Below, piece by piece: positions 15,335 to 24,130 of a stretch of 64,000 nucleotides of DNA. Location: positions 124,001-188,000 of the forward strand of contig CAWGTL010000024.1 in assembly GCA_963825505.1 (NCBI GenBank), in the 5' to 3' direction. The translations under genes were made by a program, and so were the position numbers. This stretch comes from JBBQSN01 sp963825505. GTDB taxonomy: Bacteria; Actinomycetota; Actinomycetes; Actinomycetales; CAWJMD01. The notes beneath the pieces are model-generated. The model had not been told where the DNA came from. It did not search any database and saw nothing but the letters and a program-made list of their open reading frames with translations. Each line of letters begins with the position of its first letter. Position 1 is the first letter of the stretch.

Positions 15335-16528
15335 GTGGAGCCGACGGACGCCGACCTGGTGCTGGTGGGCGGCGGCGGTGCGGCCGTGTCGGTGCTGCAC
15401 CGCCTCGCGCTCGCCGGTCGCGCCGGCCGGTTGCCCCCGACCCGCGTGGTGGTGGTGGACCCGCTCGACCGGCTGGCGACGACGCCGGACGACCGCACCT
15501 GGAGCTTCTGGGAGCGCGTCGGCGCCGGGACCGACGTGTTCGCGTTCGTGGACCGCACGTGGACCTCCCTGCGCGTGGCCGGGCCCGACCGCGTCGTCGA
15601 CGTCGACCTGGCACCCACCCACCGGTACCGCACCCTGCGCTCCAGCACCTACTACGCCGTCGTGCGCGACCTGGTGGCCGATCCCGCCTCCGGCGTCGAG
15701 CTCGTCCACGTCGCCGCCCCGGTCCGCTCGGTGGTGCAGGAGGGCGAGGTCGTGCGCGTCGACGCAGCCGGTGCGGGGATGCGTGCGCCGTGGGTCCTGA
15801 CGTCCGCGCGGCTCCCGGGTGAGACGCCGCCGGTCGCGAGAACCGCTCTGTGGCAGCACTTCCTGGGGGCCGTCGTCGACACGGCGGGGGTCGACGTCGA
15901 CCACGACCGCGCCGTGCTGATGGACCTGCGGGTGCCGCAGCCGCCTCGCGGCACCGGGTTCGGCTACCTGCTGCCGATGGGCGACGGCACCGCCCTCGCC
16001 GAGTACACGGTGCTGGCACCCGGCCCGGCCGACCCCGGCCTGATGCGCTCCGGCCTCGACGCGTACCTCGGGGCCCTCGGGCTGACGCGGGCCCCGCGGC
16101 TGCGGCCGGAGGAGGGTTCGGTCCCGATGACCGACGCCCGGCACCGCACCCGCGACGGACGGCGCTCGCGCGTGGTCCGGCTCGGCACGGTCGGGGGCGC
16201 GACCCGACCGTCGACGGGCTACACCTTCACGGCCATGCAGCGGCAGGCGGTGGCGGTGGCCGACGCCGTGGCCGCCGGGCGCGACCCCGTCCCGCCGCCG
16301 GCGTACCCCGTCCGGCACCGGCTGGTCGACGCCGTGCTGCTGCGCGGCCTGCTGTCGGGCGACGTCGACGGCACGCGGTTCTTCCCGCTCCTGTTCGAGC
16401 GCAACCCGGTGCCGCGCGTGCTCGACTTCCTCGACGGACTCACCTCTGCCGGTGAGGATCTCGCGCTGATGGCGTCGGTGCCGCCGGTGCCGATGCTGCG
16501 GGCGGCGGTGACGCCCCGACGGGTGTAG
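15335..16528 (+). CDS. crtY: Lycopene cyclase family protein (CrtY-like)
   Basis: 397 residues. An N-terminal dinucleotide-binding stretch LVLVGGGGAAVSVL (glycines at 12-15), DDRTWSFWE, YRTLRSSTYYAVV, the FGYLLPMGDGTALAEYTVL block, EEGSVPMTD and GGATRPSTGYTFTAMQRQA match bacterial CrtY/CrtL lycopene cyclases, which cyclise the psi-ends of lycopene to beta-rings using FAD in a non-redox role. No other carotenoid gene is nearby, so the partner genes must lie elsewhere. GTG 15335 is 7 nt after CACGAT, implying a leaderless mRNA. Confidence 0.8.
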   Translation: MEPTDADLVLVGGGGAAVSVLHRLALAGRAGRLPPTRVVVVDPLDRLATTPDDRTWSFWERVGAGTDVFAFVDRTWTSLRVAGPDRVVDVDLAPTHRYRTLRSSTYYAVVRDLVADPASGVELVHVAAPVRSVVQEGEVVRVDAAGAGMRAPWVLTSARLPGETPPVARTALWQHFLGAVVDTAGVDVDHDRAVLMDLRVPQPPRGTGFGYLLPMGDGTALAEYTVLAPGPADPGLMRSGLDAYLGALGLTRAPRLRPEEGSVPMTDARHRTRDGRRSRVVRLGTVGGATRPSTGYTFTAMQRQAVAVADAVAAGRDPVPPPAYPVRHRLVDAVLLRGLLSGDVDGTRFFPLLFERNPVPRVLDFLDGLTSAGEDLALMASVPPVPMLRAAVTPRRV

Positions 16529-16537
16529 ACAGGGGGC

Positions 16538-17065
16538 GTGACCGACGACGGGTCCACGCTGGAGGGGATCGAGAGCCTGCGCGCCTCGCGCCGGGCCATG
16601 CTCGGCCGCCGCGCGGTGCTGGCGGGGATGGCGGCCTTCGTGGGCCTGGGCGCGTCGGGCTGGCTCGGGCTCCACACCCAGCGGCGCACGTCGTCAGCCG
16701 ACGGCTGGAGCCTGCAGCTGGACTACCCCCGGGTCGCCCGGGCGGGGCTCGACGTCACCTGGCGTGCCACGGTCCGCAGCGAGCAGGGGTTCCCGGCAGC
16801 GTCGCCGGTCGTGCTGGCCGTCACCGGTTCGTTCTTCGACCTGTTCGAGACCCAGGGCTTCTACCCCGAGCCGGACGGCGAGACCCGCGACGGCCGCTGG
16901 CGCTACCTGGAGTTCGTCACCGCAGAGGGCTCGGACACCCTCGTCGTCGACTTCGACACCTACGTGCAGCCGTCGGCGCAGCTGGGCCGCGACGCCGAGG
17001 TCCGGCTGATCGTCGACGGCGTCCGGCACGCGGCCGTGCGCTGGACGACCACCCTGCTGCCCTGA
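16538..17065 (+). CDS. Membrane-anchored hypothetical protein
   Basis: 175 residues from GTG 16538, 7 nt after a -10-like TAGACA. A basic N-terminus (RASRRAMLGRR) and one hydrophobic helix (AVLAGMAAFVGLGASGWLGL) anchor it, with about 125 residues of probable beta-rich extracytoplasmic domain (LDVTWRATVRSEQGFPAASPVVLAVTGSFFDLFETQGFYPEP). No family was named with confidence. Homologous pairs with a downstream DUF421 protein occur in Actinobacteria as far as I recall, and the spacing here (45 bases) suggests co-expression and a joint envelope role. Confidence 0.65.
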   Translation: MTDDGSTLEGIESLRASRRAMLGRRAVLAGMAAFVGLGASGWLGLHTQRRTSSADGWSLQLDYPRVARAGLDVTWRATVRSEQGFPAASPVVLAVTGSFFDLFETQGFYPEPDGETRDGRWRYLEFVTAEGSDTLVVDFDTYVQPSAQLGRDAEVRLIVDGVRHAAVRWTTTLLP

Positions 17066-17110
17066 CCCACCCGCCAGCCCGGCCGTCCGGCCGCACGAGG
17101 AGGAGACCCG

Positions 17111-17596
17111 GTGGAGATCGTCGTCCGCGCCGTCGTGATGTTCTTCTTCCTCTGGCTCGTCACCCGCGTGGTCGGGAGGTCCACCCTCGGCGAGCTCAGC
17201 ACCTTCGAGCTGATCCTGTTCGTGACGATGGGCGACCTCGTGCAGCAGGGCGTGACGCAGCAGGACTTCTCGTTGACGGGGTCGGTGCTGGCCGTCAGCG
17301 TCTTCACCCTGCTCACCGTCCTGCTGTCGTGGGTCAACTGGCGCTGGCCGCGGATGCGCAAGGTCGTCCACGGCGTCCCGGTGCTCGTCGTGCACGACGG
17401 CGAACCGGCGGTCGAGACGATGCGGTCCGAGCGGCTCTCGTTCGACGACCTCTACGCCGCGGCGCGCGAGCAGGGCATCGAGCGGATCGCCGACGTGCGG
17501 CTGGCCGTCCTCGAGGCCGACGGGAGGATCTCCTTCTTCGAGAAGGGGAAGGGCACCGAGCAGGAGGGGGCGCCCGAGAAGCCGTCCGTGGGTTGA
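17111..17596 (+). CDS. DUF421 (YetF-like) membrane protein
   Basis: 161 residues from GTG 17111 with AGGAGGAG upstream. Three helices in the first 80 residues (VVRAVVMFFFLWLVTRVVG, LSTFELILFVTMGDLVQQG, SVLAVSVFTLLTVLLSWVNW) precede a cytoplasmic domain with the RLSFDDLYAAAREQGIERIADVRLAVLEADGRISFF signature of YetF/DUF421. The family is found in sporulation and envelope contexts without a defined activity. Likely functions with the membrane-anchored protein just upstream. Confidence 0.85.
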   Translation: MEIVVRAVVMFFFLWLVTRVVGRSTLGELSTFELILFVTMGDLVQQGVTQQDFSLTGSVLAVSVFTLLTVLLSWVNWRWPRMRKVVHGVPVLVVHDGEPAVETMRSERLSFDDLYAAAREQGIERIADVRLAVLEADGRISFFEKGKGTEQEGAPEKPSVG

Positions 17597-17613
17597 GTGC
17601 CTACGCTGGCGCC

Positions 17614-18345
17614 ATGCCGATCCGGCGCGTGGGCGGCGAGCTGTCGCGGTTCGTCAACGCCTCGTTCGTCGCGGTCGTCCCGCGCGACCACCGTGAGAGC
17701 GACCGCGCGTTCGTGCGCCGCCGCTGGGTCACCGGCGTCACGCTGGTGGTCGGGGCGCTCCTGCTCGGGTTCAGCCTGAGCCTCGAACCGGGCGACCCGA
17801 CGTTCTACCTGACGACCTTCGCCCTCGCGGGCGTCTGGACGCTGGGCGCGTTCCTGTCCGGTCCGCTGCACCTCGGCTGGGCCAACACCCGCGAGGGCCA
17901 GCGGACGGCGCGGCCGGTGGTCCAGCCGCTCTGCGTCGGCCTGCTCGCGGTGCTGGTGTTCGCTGCTGGCGCCGTCGTGGTCGCGCAGGTGCCGGTGCTG
18001 CGCGCCGCCGTCGACGACGTCCTCGACCACGCCCGGTTCGCGTCCCTGCCCGTGGTCGTGGTCATCACCCTGGTCAACGGGATCGCCGAGGAGCTGTTCT
18101 TCCGCGGCGCCCTCTACGCGGCCGTCGGCGTGCGGCACCCCGTCCTGACGACCACAGTGGTCTACACGCTGGTCACCGTGACCACCGGGAACCTCATGCT
18201 CGTCTTCGCGGCCGCCGTCCTGGGGCTCGTGGTCGGCCTGGAGCGCCGCGTCACCGGAGGAGTCCTCGGACCGATGATCACCCACGTCACGTGGTCGCTC
18301 AGCATGCTGTTCGTGCTGCCCAACCTGATCGAGGCGCTCTCGTGA
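17614..18345 (+). CDS. CPBP-family intramembrane (Abi-type) metalloprotease
   Basis: 243 residues, ATG 17614, 7 nt after TACGCT. About seven membrane helices. The motif EELFFRG (EExxxR) and the later helix with MITHVTWSLSMLF, whose His is in the HxxxN/S position, are the active-site elements of Rce1/CAAX-like CPBP proteases. Such proteins act in prenyl-protein processing in eukaryotes and in bacteriocin self-immunity or envelope control in bacteria. The stop overlaps the next start as GTGA. Confidence 0.85.
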   Translation: MPIRRVGGELSRFVNASFVAVVPRDHRESDRAFVRRRWVTGVTLVVGALLLGFSLSLEPGDPTFYLTTFALAGVWTLGAFLSGPLHLGWANTREGQRTARPVVQPLCVGLLAVLVFAAGAVVVAQVPVLRAAVDDVLDHARFASLPVVVVITLVNGIAEELFFRGALYAAVGVRHPVLTTTVVYTLVTVTTGNLMLVFAAAVLGLVVGLERRVTGGVLGPMITHVTWSLSMLFVLPNLIEALS

Positions 18346-19334
18346 CGCGCCTGGCCCTGGTGACCGGCGCCACGGGGTACATCGGCGCGCGGGTGGTGCC
18401 CCGCCTGCTCGACGCCGGGTGGTCGGTGCGCGTGCTGACCCGCTCGGCCGCCAAGGTCGAGCCCCGGTCGTGGGCCTCGCGGGTCGAGGTCGTCGAGGGT
18501 GACGCCGACAGCCGCCTGGTGCTCGAGAAGGCATGCCGCGGCGTCGACGTCGCGTACTACCTCCTGCACTCGATGGACGGCAAGCCGGGCTTCGCCGAGC
18601 GGGACGCCGAGCTCGCGCGCAAGTTCGGCCTGGCCGCGCAGGCCGAGGACGTCGGCCGCACCGTGTACCTGTCCGGTCTGCACCCCGAGGGCGTCGAGCT
18701 GAGCGAGCACCTGGCCTCCCGGGTGGAGGTCGGCGACCTGCTGATGGCCTCGGGCGTGCCCACGGCGGTGCTGCAGGCGGCGGTGGTCGTCGGCTCCGGC
18801 TCGGCCAGCTTCGAGATGCTGCGCCACCTCACCCACCGGCTGCCGGCGATGGTCGCGCCCAAGTGGCTCGAGAACCGGATCCAGCCGATCGCCGTGCGCG
18901 ACGTCCTGCACTACCTCGTCGCCGCCGCCGGCCTGCCGCCCGAGGTCAACCGCGCCTTCGACGTCGGCGGCCCCGACGTGCTCACCTACCGCCAGATGAT
19001 CGAGCGGTACGCGGCGGTCGCGGGTCTGCGGCCGCGCTGGGTGCAGACCGTCCCGGTGCTCACCCCGCGGCTCGCGTCGCACTGGATCGGGTTCGTCACG
19101 CCGGTGCCCACGGGCGTCGCCAAGCCCTTGGTCGGCAGCCTGGTGCACGAGGTGGTCTGCAAGGAGAACGACCTCGAGGAGCTGGTCGGCCCGCCGCAGG
19201 GCGGCCCGCTCGGCTTCGAGGACGCCTGCCGCGCCGCGCTGGTGGGCAAGGGGATCCCGTCGGCGGCGCTCCCCGAGCCCGGCGAGGCCGATCCCGCCGT
19301 CCTCACCGCCGCCGACCCCGACTGGGCCGGCTGA
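18342..19334 (+). CDS. Atypical SDR / NAD(P)H-binding epimerase-like protein
   Basis: 330 residues. The N-terminal LALVTGATGYIGARVVPRLLDAG is the glycine-rich dinucleotide motif of extended/atypical SDRs, followed by VLTRS, VEGDAD and CRGVDVAYYLLHSMDG. The catalytic YxxxK of classical SDRs is not evident (YLSGLHP is in its place), as usual for the NmrA/UDP-sugar-reductase-like group. Function unknown; possibly a redox sensor or lipid/quinone-modifying reductase. Translationally coupled to the CPBP protease. Confidence 0.75.
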   Translation: MTRLALVTGATGYIGARVVPRLLDAGWSVRVLTRSAAKVEPRSWASRVEVVEGDADSRLVLEKACRGVDVAYYLLHSMDGKPGFAERDAELARKFGLAAQAEDVGRTVYLSGLHPEGVELSEHLASRVEVGDLLMASGVPTAVLQAAVVVGSGSASFEMLRHLTHRLPAMVAPKWLENRIQPIAVRDVLHYLVAAAGLPPEVNRAFDVGGPDVLTYRQMIERYAAVAGLRPRWVQTVPVLTPRLASHWIGFVTPVPTGVAKPLVGSLVHEVVCKENDLEELVGPPQGGPLGFEDACRAALVGKGIPSAALPEPGEADPAVLTAADPDWAG

Positions 19335-19358
19335 CCCCCTGCGGGCCGGGTCGCCCGG

Positions 19359-20405
19359 TCAGCGCCGCTTCGCGCGTCCGGACGACCTCGGCGCCTTCCT
19401 CAGCAGGTTGAGCGTGGCCTTCTCGATCGGCCCGTGCGTGGCGGGGAAGCCCGCCCGGGTGCTCTCGCCGAGGTGCTTCAGCGCGTGCTCGATCGTGACG
19501 CCGTCCTCGAACAGGTCGACCACGCGCGGGTCGACGTAGGAGGCCCGGCAGACGGCGGGGGTGTTGCCGAGGTACTCCGAGACCTCCTTCATCGCCCGCG
19601 CGACGGCACGGCGCCGCTTGGGCTCGGTGTCGGCGGCGTGGGTCGAGACGGCGAGCGCGACGGCGGCCAGGACCGTGGCGTGCCAGGTACGGAAGTCCTT
19701 GGCCGACACCTCTCCCGACACGACCGTCTTGACGTACTCGTTGATGTCGTCGCTGCTGATGTCGCGCCACCGCGACCCGTCCTTGAAGGCGAGCAGCTTC
19801 TCGCTCCCGCTCCGCCGCCGCTTCAGCGCGGTGACGCTGTCGAGCACCTCGTCCTCGGCGAGCGCGACGTAGCGCTCCTTGCCCGACTTGGCGGTGTACT
19901 CGAAGACCACCGAGCCGTCCTCGATCCGCACGTGGTCCTTGCTGATCGTCGCGAGGCCGTAGCTACCGTTCTGCTCGGCGTAGGTCTCACCGCCGATCCG
20001 GAAGAACCCGAGGTCGAGCAGGCGGAACGCGGTGGCCAGAGCGCGTTCTCGGCTCATGCCCGGCTCGGCCAGGTGCTGGGCCACCACCTCGCGCGCCCGC
20101 GGCAGCCGCGCGGCCACCTTCAGCACGCGGTCGTGCTTCGCGGCGTCGCGCTGCACGCGCCACTCCGGGTGGTAGAGGTACTGGCGCCGCTCGGCCTCGT
20201 CGCTGCCCACCGCCTGCAGGTGGCCGTTCTCCCAGCGGCAGATCCACACGTCGGCCCACGCGGGCGGGATCACCAGCGCCTTGCAGCGCTCGCTGTCGGA
20301 CGGCGCGAGACGCGTGCCCGTCTCGTCGAGGTACACGAACCCCTTGCCCGCCCGGCGACGCGACCAGCCCGGTTGCGTCGGCGAGGACCTGCGCAGCCGC
20401 ACCAT
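19359..20405 (-). CDS. DNA topoisomerase IB (poxvirus-like)
   Basis: 348 residues. The N-terminal PPAWADVWICRWENGHLQAVGSDEAERRQYLYHPEWR and the catalytic core (TAFRLLDLGFFRIGGETY, EYTAKSGKERY, DFRTWHAT, ASYVDP) match bacterial type IB topoisomerases. They relax supercoils through a 3'-phosphotyrosyl intermediate; the nucleophile is the Tyr of SYVDPR, assisted by Arg/Lys/His of the RTWHAT block. ATG 20405 is 7 nt after CACGAT on the minus strand (20417-20412), suggesting a leaderless transcript. Divergent from a DUF1801 gene with 57 bases between starts. Confidence 0.9.
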   Translation of the reverse strand: MVRLRRSSPTQPGWSRRRAGKGFVYLDETGTRLAPSDSERCKALVIPPAWADVWICRWENGHLQAVGSDEAERRQYLYHPEWRVQRDAAKHDRVLKVAARLPRAREVVAQHLAEPGMSRERALATAFRLLDLGFFRIGGETYAEQNGSYGLATISKDHVRIEDGSVVFEYTAKSGKERYVALAEDEVLDSVTALKRRRSGSEKLLAFKDGSRWRDISSDDINEYVKTVVSGEVSAKDFRTWHATVLAAVALAVSTHAADTEPKRRRAVARAMKEVSEYLGNTPAVCRASYVDPRVVDLFEDGVTIEHALKHLGESTRAGFPATHGPIEKATLNLLRKAPRSSGRAKRR

Positions 20406-20462
20406 GGGTGGATCGTGCACCGGGGCTGGTGGTCGCGCACGCCGGAGCCGTACGGTCGTCGG

Positions 20463-20876
20463 GTGGCGGCTCCCGCGACCAGACCGACCGACGCCGACGT
20501 CGGTGCCTTCCTGGACGCCGTGCCGGACGAGCGCCGCCGCGAGGACGCCCGCGCCGTCTGCCGCCTGATGCAGCAGGTCACCGGCGAGGACCCGGTGCTG
20601 TGGGGGGCGAGCATCGTCGGCTTCGGCAGCACCCACCTGCGGTACGCCACCGGGCGCGAGCTGGACTGGCCCGTGGTCGCCTTCTCGCCTCGCAAGGCCA
20701 GCACCACCGTGTACCTGATGGACGGGTTCGAGCAGCGCACCGACCTGCTCGAGCGCCTGGGCCCGCACTCCACGGGCCGGTCCTGCCTCTACCTGAAGCG
20801 GCTCGACGGCGTCGACACCGACGTGCTGCGCGAGCTGGTCGCGGCGTCCGTGGCGCAGGTGCGCGGCGACGCCTAG
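20463..20876 (+). CDS. DUF1801-family protein
   Basis: 137 residues from GTG 20463, 7 nt after TACGGT (20451-20456). ADVGAFLDAVPDERRREDARAVCRLMQQVTGEDPVLWGASIVGFGSTHLRY and WPVVAFSPRKASTTVYLM are the DUF1801 (YdhG-like) fold signature, a small alpha/beta domain of unknown function possibly binding iron or a small ligand. It shares a divergent promoter region with topoisomerase IB but no known pathway. Confidence 0.85.
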   Translation: MAAPATRPTDADVGAFLDAVPDERRREDARAVCRLMQQVTGEDPVLWGASIVGFGSTHLRYATGRELDWPVVAFSPRKASTTVYLMDGFEQRTDLLERLGPHSTGRSCLYLKRLDGVDTDVLRELVAASVAQVRGDA

Positions 20877-20946
20877 GCCCCGGTCGTCGGTGCCGGTCGT
20901 CGGTGCCGGTTGTCGGTGCGTCGGTGCCCGCTCCTAGGGTGGCGCC

Positions 20947-22146
20947 GTGCCCACCACGCAGTCGCTGAGCCGGTCCCAGGCGCGTCGGATCACGCTGGCC
21001 GCCCAGGGCTTCCTCGACCCGCGCCACGCGCGCCCGACGATGCGCACCCTGGAGCGCACCGTGCAGCGCACCGGCGTGCTGCAGCTCGACTCGGTCAACG
21101 TGCTCGCCCGCGCCCACCTGATGCCGCTGTTCAGCCGGATGGGGCCGTACGACGCCGGGCTGCTGACCAGAGCGGCGGAGCAGCCTCCGCGTCGGCTGGT
21201 CGAGTACTGGGCGCACGTCGCGGCCTTCATGCCCGTCGACCTGTGGCCGCACATGCGGCCGCGGATGCGCCGTCACCGCGAGCGGTCCGAGATCGCCACG
21301 CAGCAGCCCGAGCTCGTGCGGTCGCTGCTGGAGGAGGTGCGGCAGCGCGGACCCTCCACCTCGCGCGACCTCGACGACGGCCTGCCGCGTGACCGGGTGC
21401 ACTGGGGCTGGAACTGGTCGAGCACCCAGCACGCGCTGACGTACCTGTTCGGCGTCGGCGACCTCGCTGTCGCCGGCCGCAACTCCGCGTTCGAGCGGAT
21501 CTACGACCTGCCGGAGCGGGTGCTCCCCCCGGCGGTCCTCGCCACCCCCACGCCGACCGACGAGGAGGCCCACCGCGAGCTGGTCCGCCGTGCCGCGCGA
21601 TCGTTCGGCGTCGCCACCGAGCTCTGCCTGCGCGACTACTTCCGGCTGCCGACGGCGGCCGTGCGACCGGCGGTGCGCAGCCTGGTCGAGGACGGCGAGC
21701 TGATCCCGGTCGAGGTGGAGGAGTGGGGCAAGCCGGCGTTCCTGCACCGCGACGCCCGGGTGCCGCGCCGCACCGCCGTCCGCACCCTCCTCAGCCCGTT
21801 CGACCCCGTGGTGTGGGAGCGGACCCGCACCGAGAAGCTGTTCGGGTTCCACTACCGGATCGAGATCTACGTCCCCGAGCACCTGCGCCGGTACGGCTAC
21901 TACGTGCTGCCGTTCCTGCTGGGCGAGGAGCTCGTCGCCCGGGTCGACCTCAAGGCCGACCGCAAGGCGGGCGTGCTGGTCGTCAAGGCCGCCCACGCCG
22001 AGCCCGGGGCCCCGGCCGCGACCGCGGGCGAGCTGGCGGCCCACCTGCGCGAGGTGGGGCAGTGGATCGGGCTCGACGACGTCGTGGTCGACCCGAAGGG
22101 TGACCTCGCGCCGGCGCTCACCGCGGCGGTCGCCGCCGCAGCCTGA
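20947..22146 (+). CDS. YcaQ-like winged-helix DNA glycosylase (HTH_42)
   Basis: 399 residues from GTG 20947, 7 nt after TAGGGT. SRSQARRITLAAQGF, VLQLDSVNVLARAHLMPLFSRMG, EYWAHVAAFMP, RGPSTSRDLD and FGFHYRIEIYVPE define the HTH_42 family, whose E. coli member YcaQ and Streptomyces member AlkZ unhook interstrand crosslinks or excise bulky alkyl adducts. The catalytic QxD motif is present as QLD in the segment VLQLDSVN. A role in alkylation damage repair is inferred and would complement alkB in this window. Confidence 0.85.
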   Translation: MPTTQSLSRSQARRITLAAQGFLDPRHARPTMRTLERTVQRTGVLQLDSVNVLARAHLMPLFSRMGPYDAGLLTRAAEQPPRRLVEYWAHVAAFMPVDLWPHMRPRMRRHRERSEIATQQPELVRSLLEEVRQRGPSTSRDLDDGLPRDRVHWGWNWSSTQHALTYLFGVGDLAVAGRNSAFERIYDLPERVLPPAVLATPTPTDEEAHRELVRRAARSFGVATELCLRDYFRLPTAAVRPAVRSLVEDGELIPVEVEEWGKPAFLHRDARVPRRTAVRTLLSPFDPVVWERTRTEKLFGFHYRIEIYVPEHLRRYGYYVLPFLLGEELVARVDLKADRKAGVLVVKAAHAEPGAPAATAGELAAHLREVGQWIGLDDVVVDPKGDLAPALTAAVAAAA

Positions 22147-22163
22147 CCCGTCGGCGGCGAGGG

Positions 22164-22925
22164 TCAGGTCTGGCGGTCGCGGTCGGGGTGGCGCCCGGTC
22201 ACGCAGTAGACGACGCCGACGGGGTCGCGCATCACCGTCCAGCCGCGGCCGTCCTCCAGCCGGGTGGCGCCGAGGCCCACGTGCCGGGCGATCTCGGCCT
22301 CGGGGTCGGCTGCGGACAGGTCGACGTGCGCGCGCACCGGGCCGTCCGGGTCGCCGAGGTGCTGGAGCAGGAACCGCACGGGCAGACCGACCGGCCACCC
22401 GAGCCGGCCGAACTCCTCGCTGTCGTCGCCGGGGCCGCCGCAGCCGCGGCCCGTCCGCTCCCAGCCGGTCAGCGCCGACCAGAACGCGACCTCGGTGTCC
22501 CACGCGGCGGCGGGGATGTCGAGGCAGATCTGGTCGAGCAGGCTGGCGGCACCGTCGCGCACCTGGCCGGACCCGGTCTCGTCGGCGTCCCAGCGGGTGA
22601 GGCAGAAGACGTACCCGCCCGGCGACCGGCAGACCACGACGTCGTCGAGCTCGTCGACCACCTCGGCACCGAGCGAGACCGCGTGGTCGCGGGCCTGCGG
22701 GAGCGGGACGTCGACGTCGAGGTCGACGTGCGTGCCGCCGGCGCCGCCGACCCGCTGGACCTTGACCCACGGCGCACCCTCGGCGGGAAGCAGGGTGAGG
22801 AACTCGTCGTGCTCGCCGCGCCGGGCCGACGGCGTCGACCGGGTCACGGCCGCCCAGAAGCCGACCGACTCGTCGAACCCGTCCGGCCCGCGGTCGAGGA
22901 ACGCCCACACCCAGCGCACGGTCAC
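22164..22925 (-). CDS. Two-domain VOC-family protein
   Basis: About 253 residues from GTG 22925 (GTG 22919 is a close alternative). Two VOC modules in tandem: the first begins VRWVWAFLDRGPDGFDESVGFWAAVT and ends CRSPGGYVFCLT; the second begins LLDQICLDIPAAAWDTEVAFWSALTGW and ends RDPVGVVYCVTGRHP. The metal ligands of true glyoxalases are not fully conserved, so a binding or unknown enzymatic role is likely. The start lies at the edge of an 18-bp tandem repeat that contains possible promoter sequence. Confidence 0.75.
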   Translation of the reverse strand: MTVRWVWAFLDRGPDGFDESVGFWAAVTRSTPSARRGEHDEFLTLLPAEGAPWVKVQRVGGAGGTHVDLDVDVPLPQARDHAVSLGAEVVDELDDVVVCRSPGGYVFCLTRWDADETGSGQVRDGAASLLDQICLDIPAAAWDTEVAFWSALTGWERTGRGCGGPGDDSEEFGRLGWPVGLPVRFLLQHLGDPDGPVRAHVDLSAADPEAEIARHVGLGATRLEDGRGWTVMRDPVGVVYCVTGRHPDRDRQT

Positions 22926-22960
22926 CGGTCCATGATCGAGCACCGGTCCATGATCGAGCA
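22925..22960. repeat. Tandem 18-bp direct repeat between divergent genes
   Basis: CCGGTCCATGATCGAGCA occurs twice in exact tandem (22925-22942, 22943-22960) followed by a further CCGG. It lies between the VOC start and a sigma-factor remnant. Each unit carries GATCAT on the minus strand in -10-like position for the VOC gene. It may be a duplicated promoter/operator or simple slippage. Confidence 0.6.
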
Positions 22961-23019
22961 CCGGGTGCACGAACGGGGGAACCCACCGCGGCGAGCGGGC
23001 ACGACGAGGTGTGGAACCG

Positions 23020-23115
23020 ATGACCGAGTCGACCGACCGCGAGCTCTGGCGGCGCGCGGTCGACGGCGAGCCCGAGTGCTTCGGCGAGATCTTCGACCGG
23101 CACGCGGGCCGCGCA
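23020..23115 (+). pseudogene. Remnant of an ECF-type RNA polymerase sigma factor gene
   Basis: ATG 23020 opens MTESTDRELWRRAVDGEPEC and FGEIFDRHAGR, the standard first 30 residues (start of region 2) of an actinobacterial sigma-70/ECF factor. After FDRHAGR the similarity ends abruptly; the expected VYxYCxRR and later regions are absent in all frames up to the PAP2 gene. The 120 bases to 23232 hold no recognisable gene. It appears to be a 5' fragment left by a deletion. Confidence 0.6.
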
Positions 23116-23232
23116 CACCGCTGGGCGTCACGCACACCGTCGACGGGGTGCGCGGCGCCTCACGGTGTGCGCGACCGGCCGGGCGAGCGGTCCCGACCTG
23201 CCGCGCCGGCGGATCGCCGACAGGATGGGCGG

Positions 23233-24110
23233 GTGGACCGACCCGAGACGCGCGGCGGCAGCGCGGGCCCCGCGCGGCTGCGCAACCGCCTGGAGGGTCC
23301 GCCGGGGCCGGACAGCGACGAGTACGTCGGCCCGCGCGACCTCACCACCTGGGACACCCGGCTCGGACGCCGGGTCGCCGCGCCGCCGCGTGGGCGTGGC
23401 ACCGCGCCGAGGGCGTCTGGGGCTGGGCGACGCCGCGCTGGGCGATCCTGCTGACCGTCGCGGCGGGGCTCGTGGTCGCCGGGTTGATGGCCGGCGGCAC
23501 CGCCGAGATCTACGAGGGCGTCGTCGAGGGCGACGGGATGGCGGGGCTGGACCAGCCGGTGCTGGACGCCGCGGTGGGGGCCCGCTCGCCCGGGCTGGAC
23601 TCCGCGATCACCGCCTTCACCGACCTCGGGGGCACGATCGGCATGCCGGTGCTCGCCACCGTGGTCGCGCTCGGGCTGGCCCTGCTCTGGCGGTCGTGGT
23701 CACCCGTGGCCCTGGTCGCCGTGACCGGCGCCGGGTCGCTGCTGATGACGACCGTCGGCAAGGCGGCCGTGGGGCGCGCCCGGCCGCCGCTGGACGAGGC
23801 CGTCCCGCCGTTCGAGAGCTCGCCGTCGTTCCCCAGCGGGCACTCGCTGAACTCGATGGCGATCGCCGGCATCGTCGCCTACCTGCTGCTGCGCAGGCTG
23901 CGGCGCCGGTGGAGCCGCGCGCTCGCCGTCACCGGGTGCGCGGCGTTCGCCGTCGCGATGGGGCTGTCGAGGGTCTACCTCGGCCACCACTGGCTCACCG
24001 ACGTCGTCACGGCGTGGGCGCTGGCGCTCGGGTGGCTCGCGCTGGTGATCACCGGCCACCGGCTCTGGCTGACCGTCCGACGTCGCGACCCGGTGGTCGG
24101 TACGGGCTGA
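23233..24110 (+). pseudogene. PAP2-family membrane phosphatase, frameshifted
   Basis: GTG 23233 (7 nt after CAGGAT) starts VDRPETRGGSAGPARLRN and runs to TRLGRRVAA; the rest, AAWAWHRAEGVWGWATPRWAILLTVAAGL onward, is in another frame and ends at 24110. The phosphatase motifs are complete: KAAVGRARPP, PSFPSGHS and SRVYLGHHWLTDV, with the catalytic His residues. Six membrane helices. PAP2 enzymes remove phosphate from lipid or undecaprenyl phosphates at the membrane. A single indel near 23381-23388 (GCCGCGCCGCCGCG) breaks the gene and may be an assembly error. Confidence 0.8.
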
Positions 24111-24130
24111 CGGTCTGCCACGATCGGGAC

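Noticed and set aside
22925..22963. Possible CRISPR repeats
   Set aside because: The units are directly tandem with no spacers, and no cas gene is present. The repeats at 33336, 42183 and 55984 are tandem slippage or coding repeats for the same reason.
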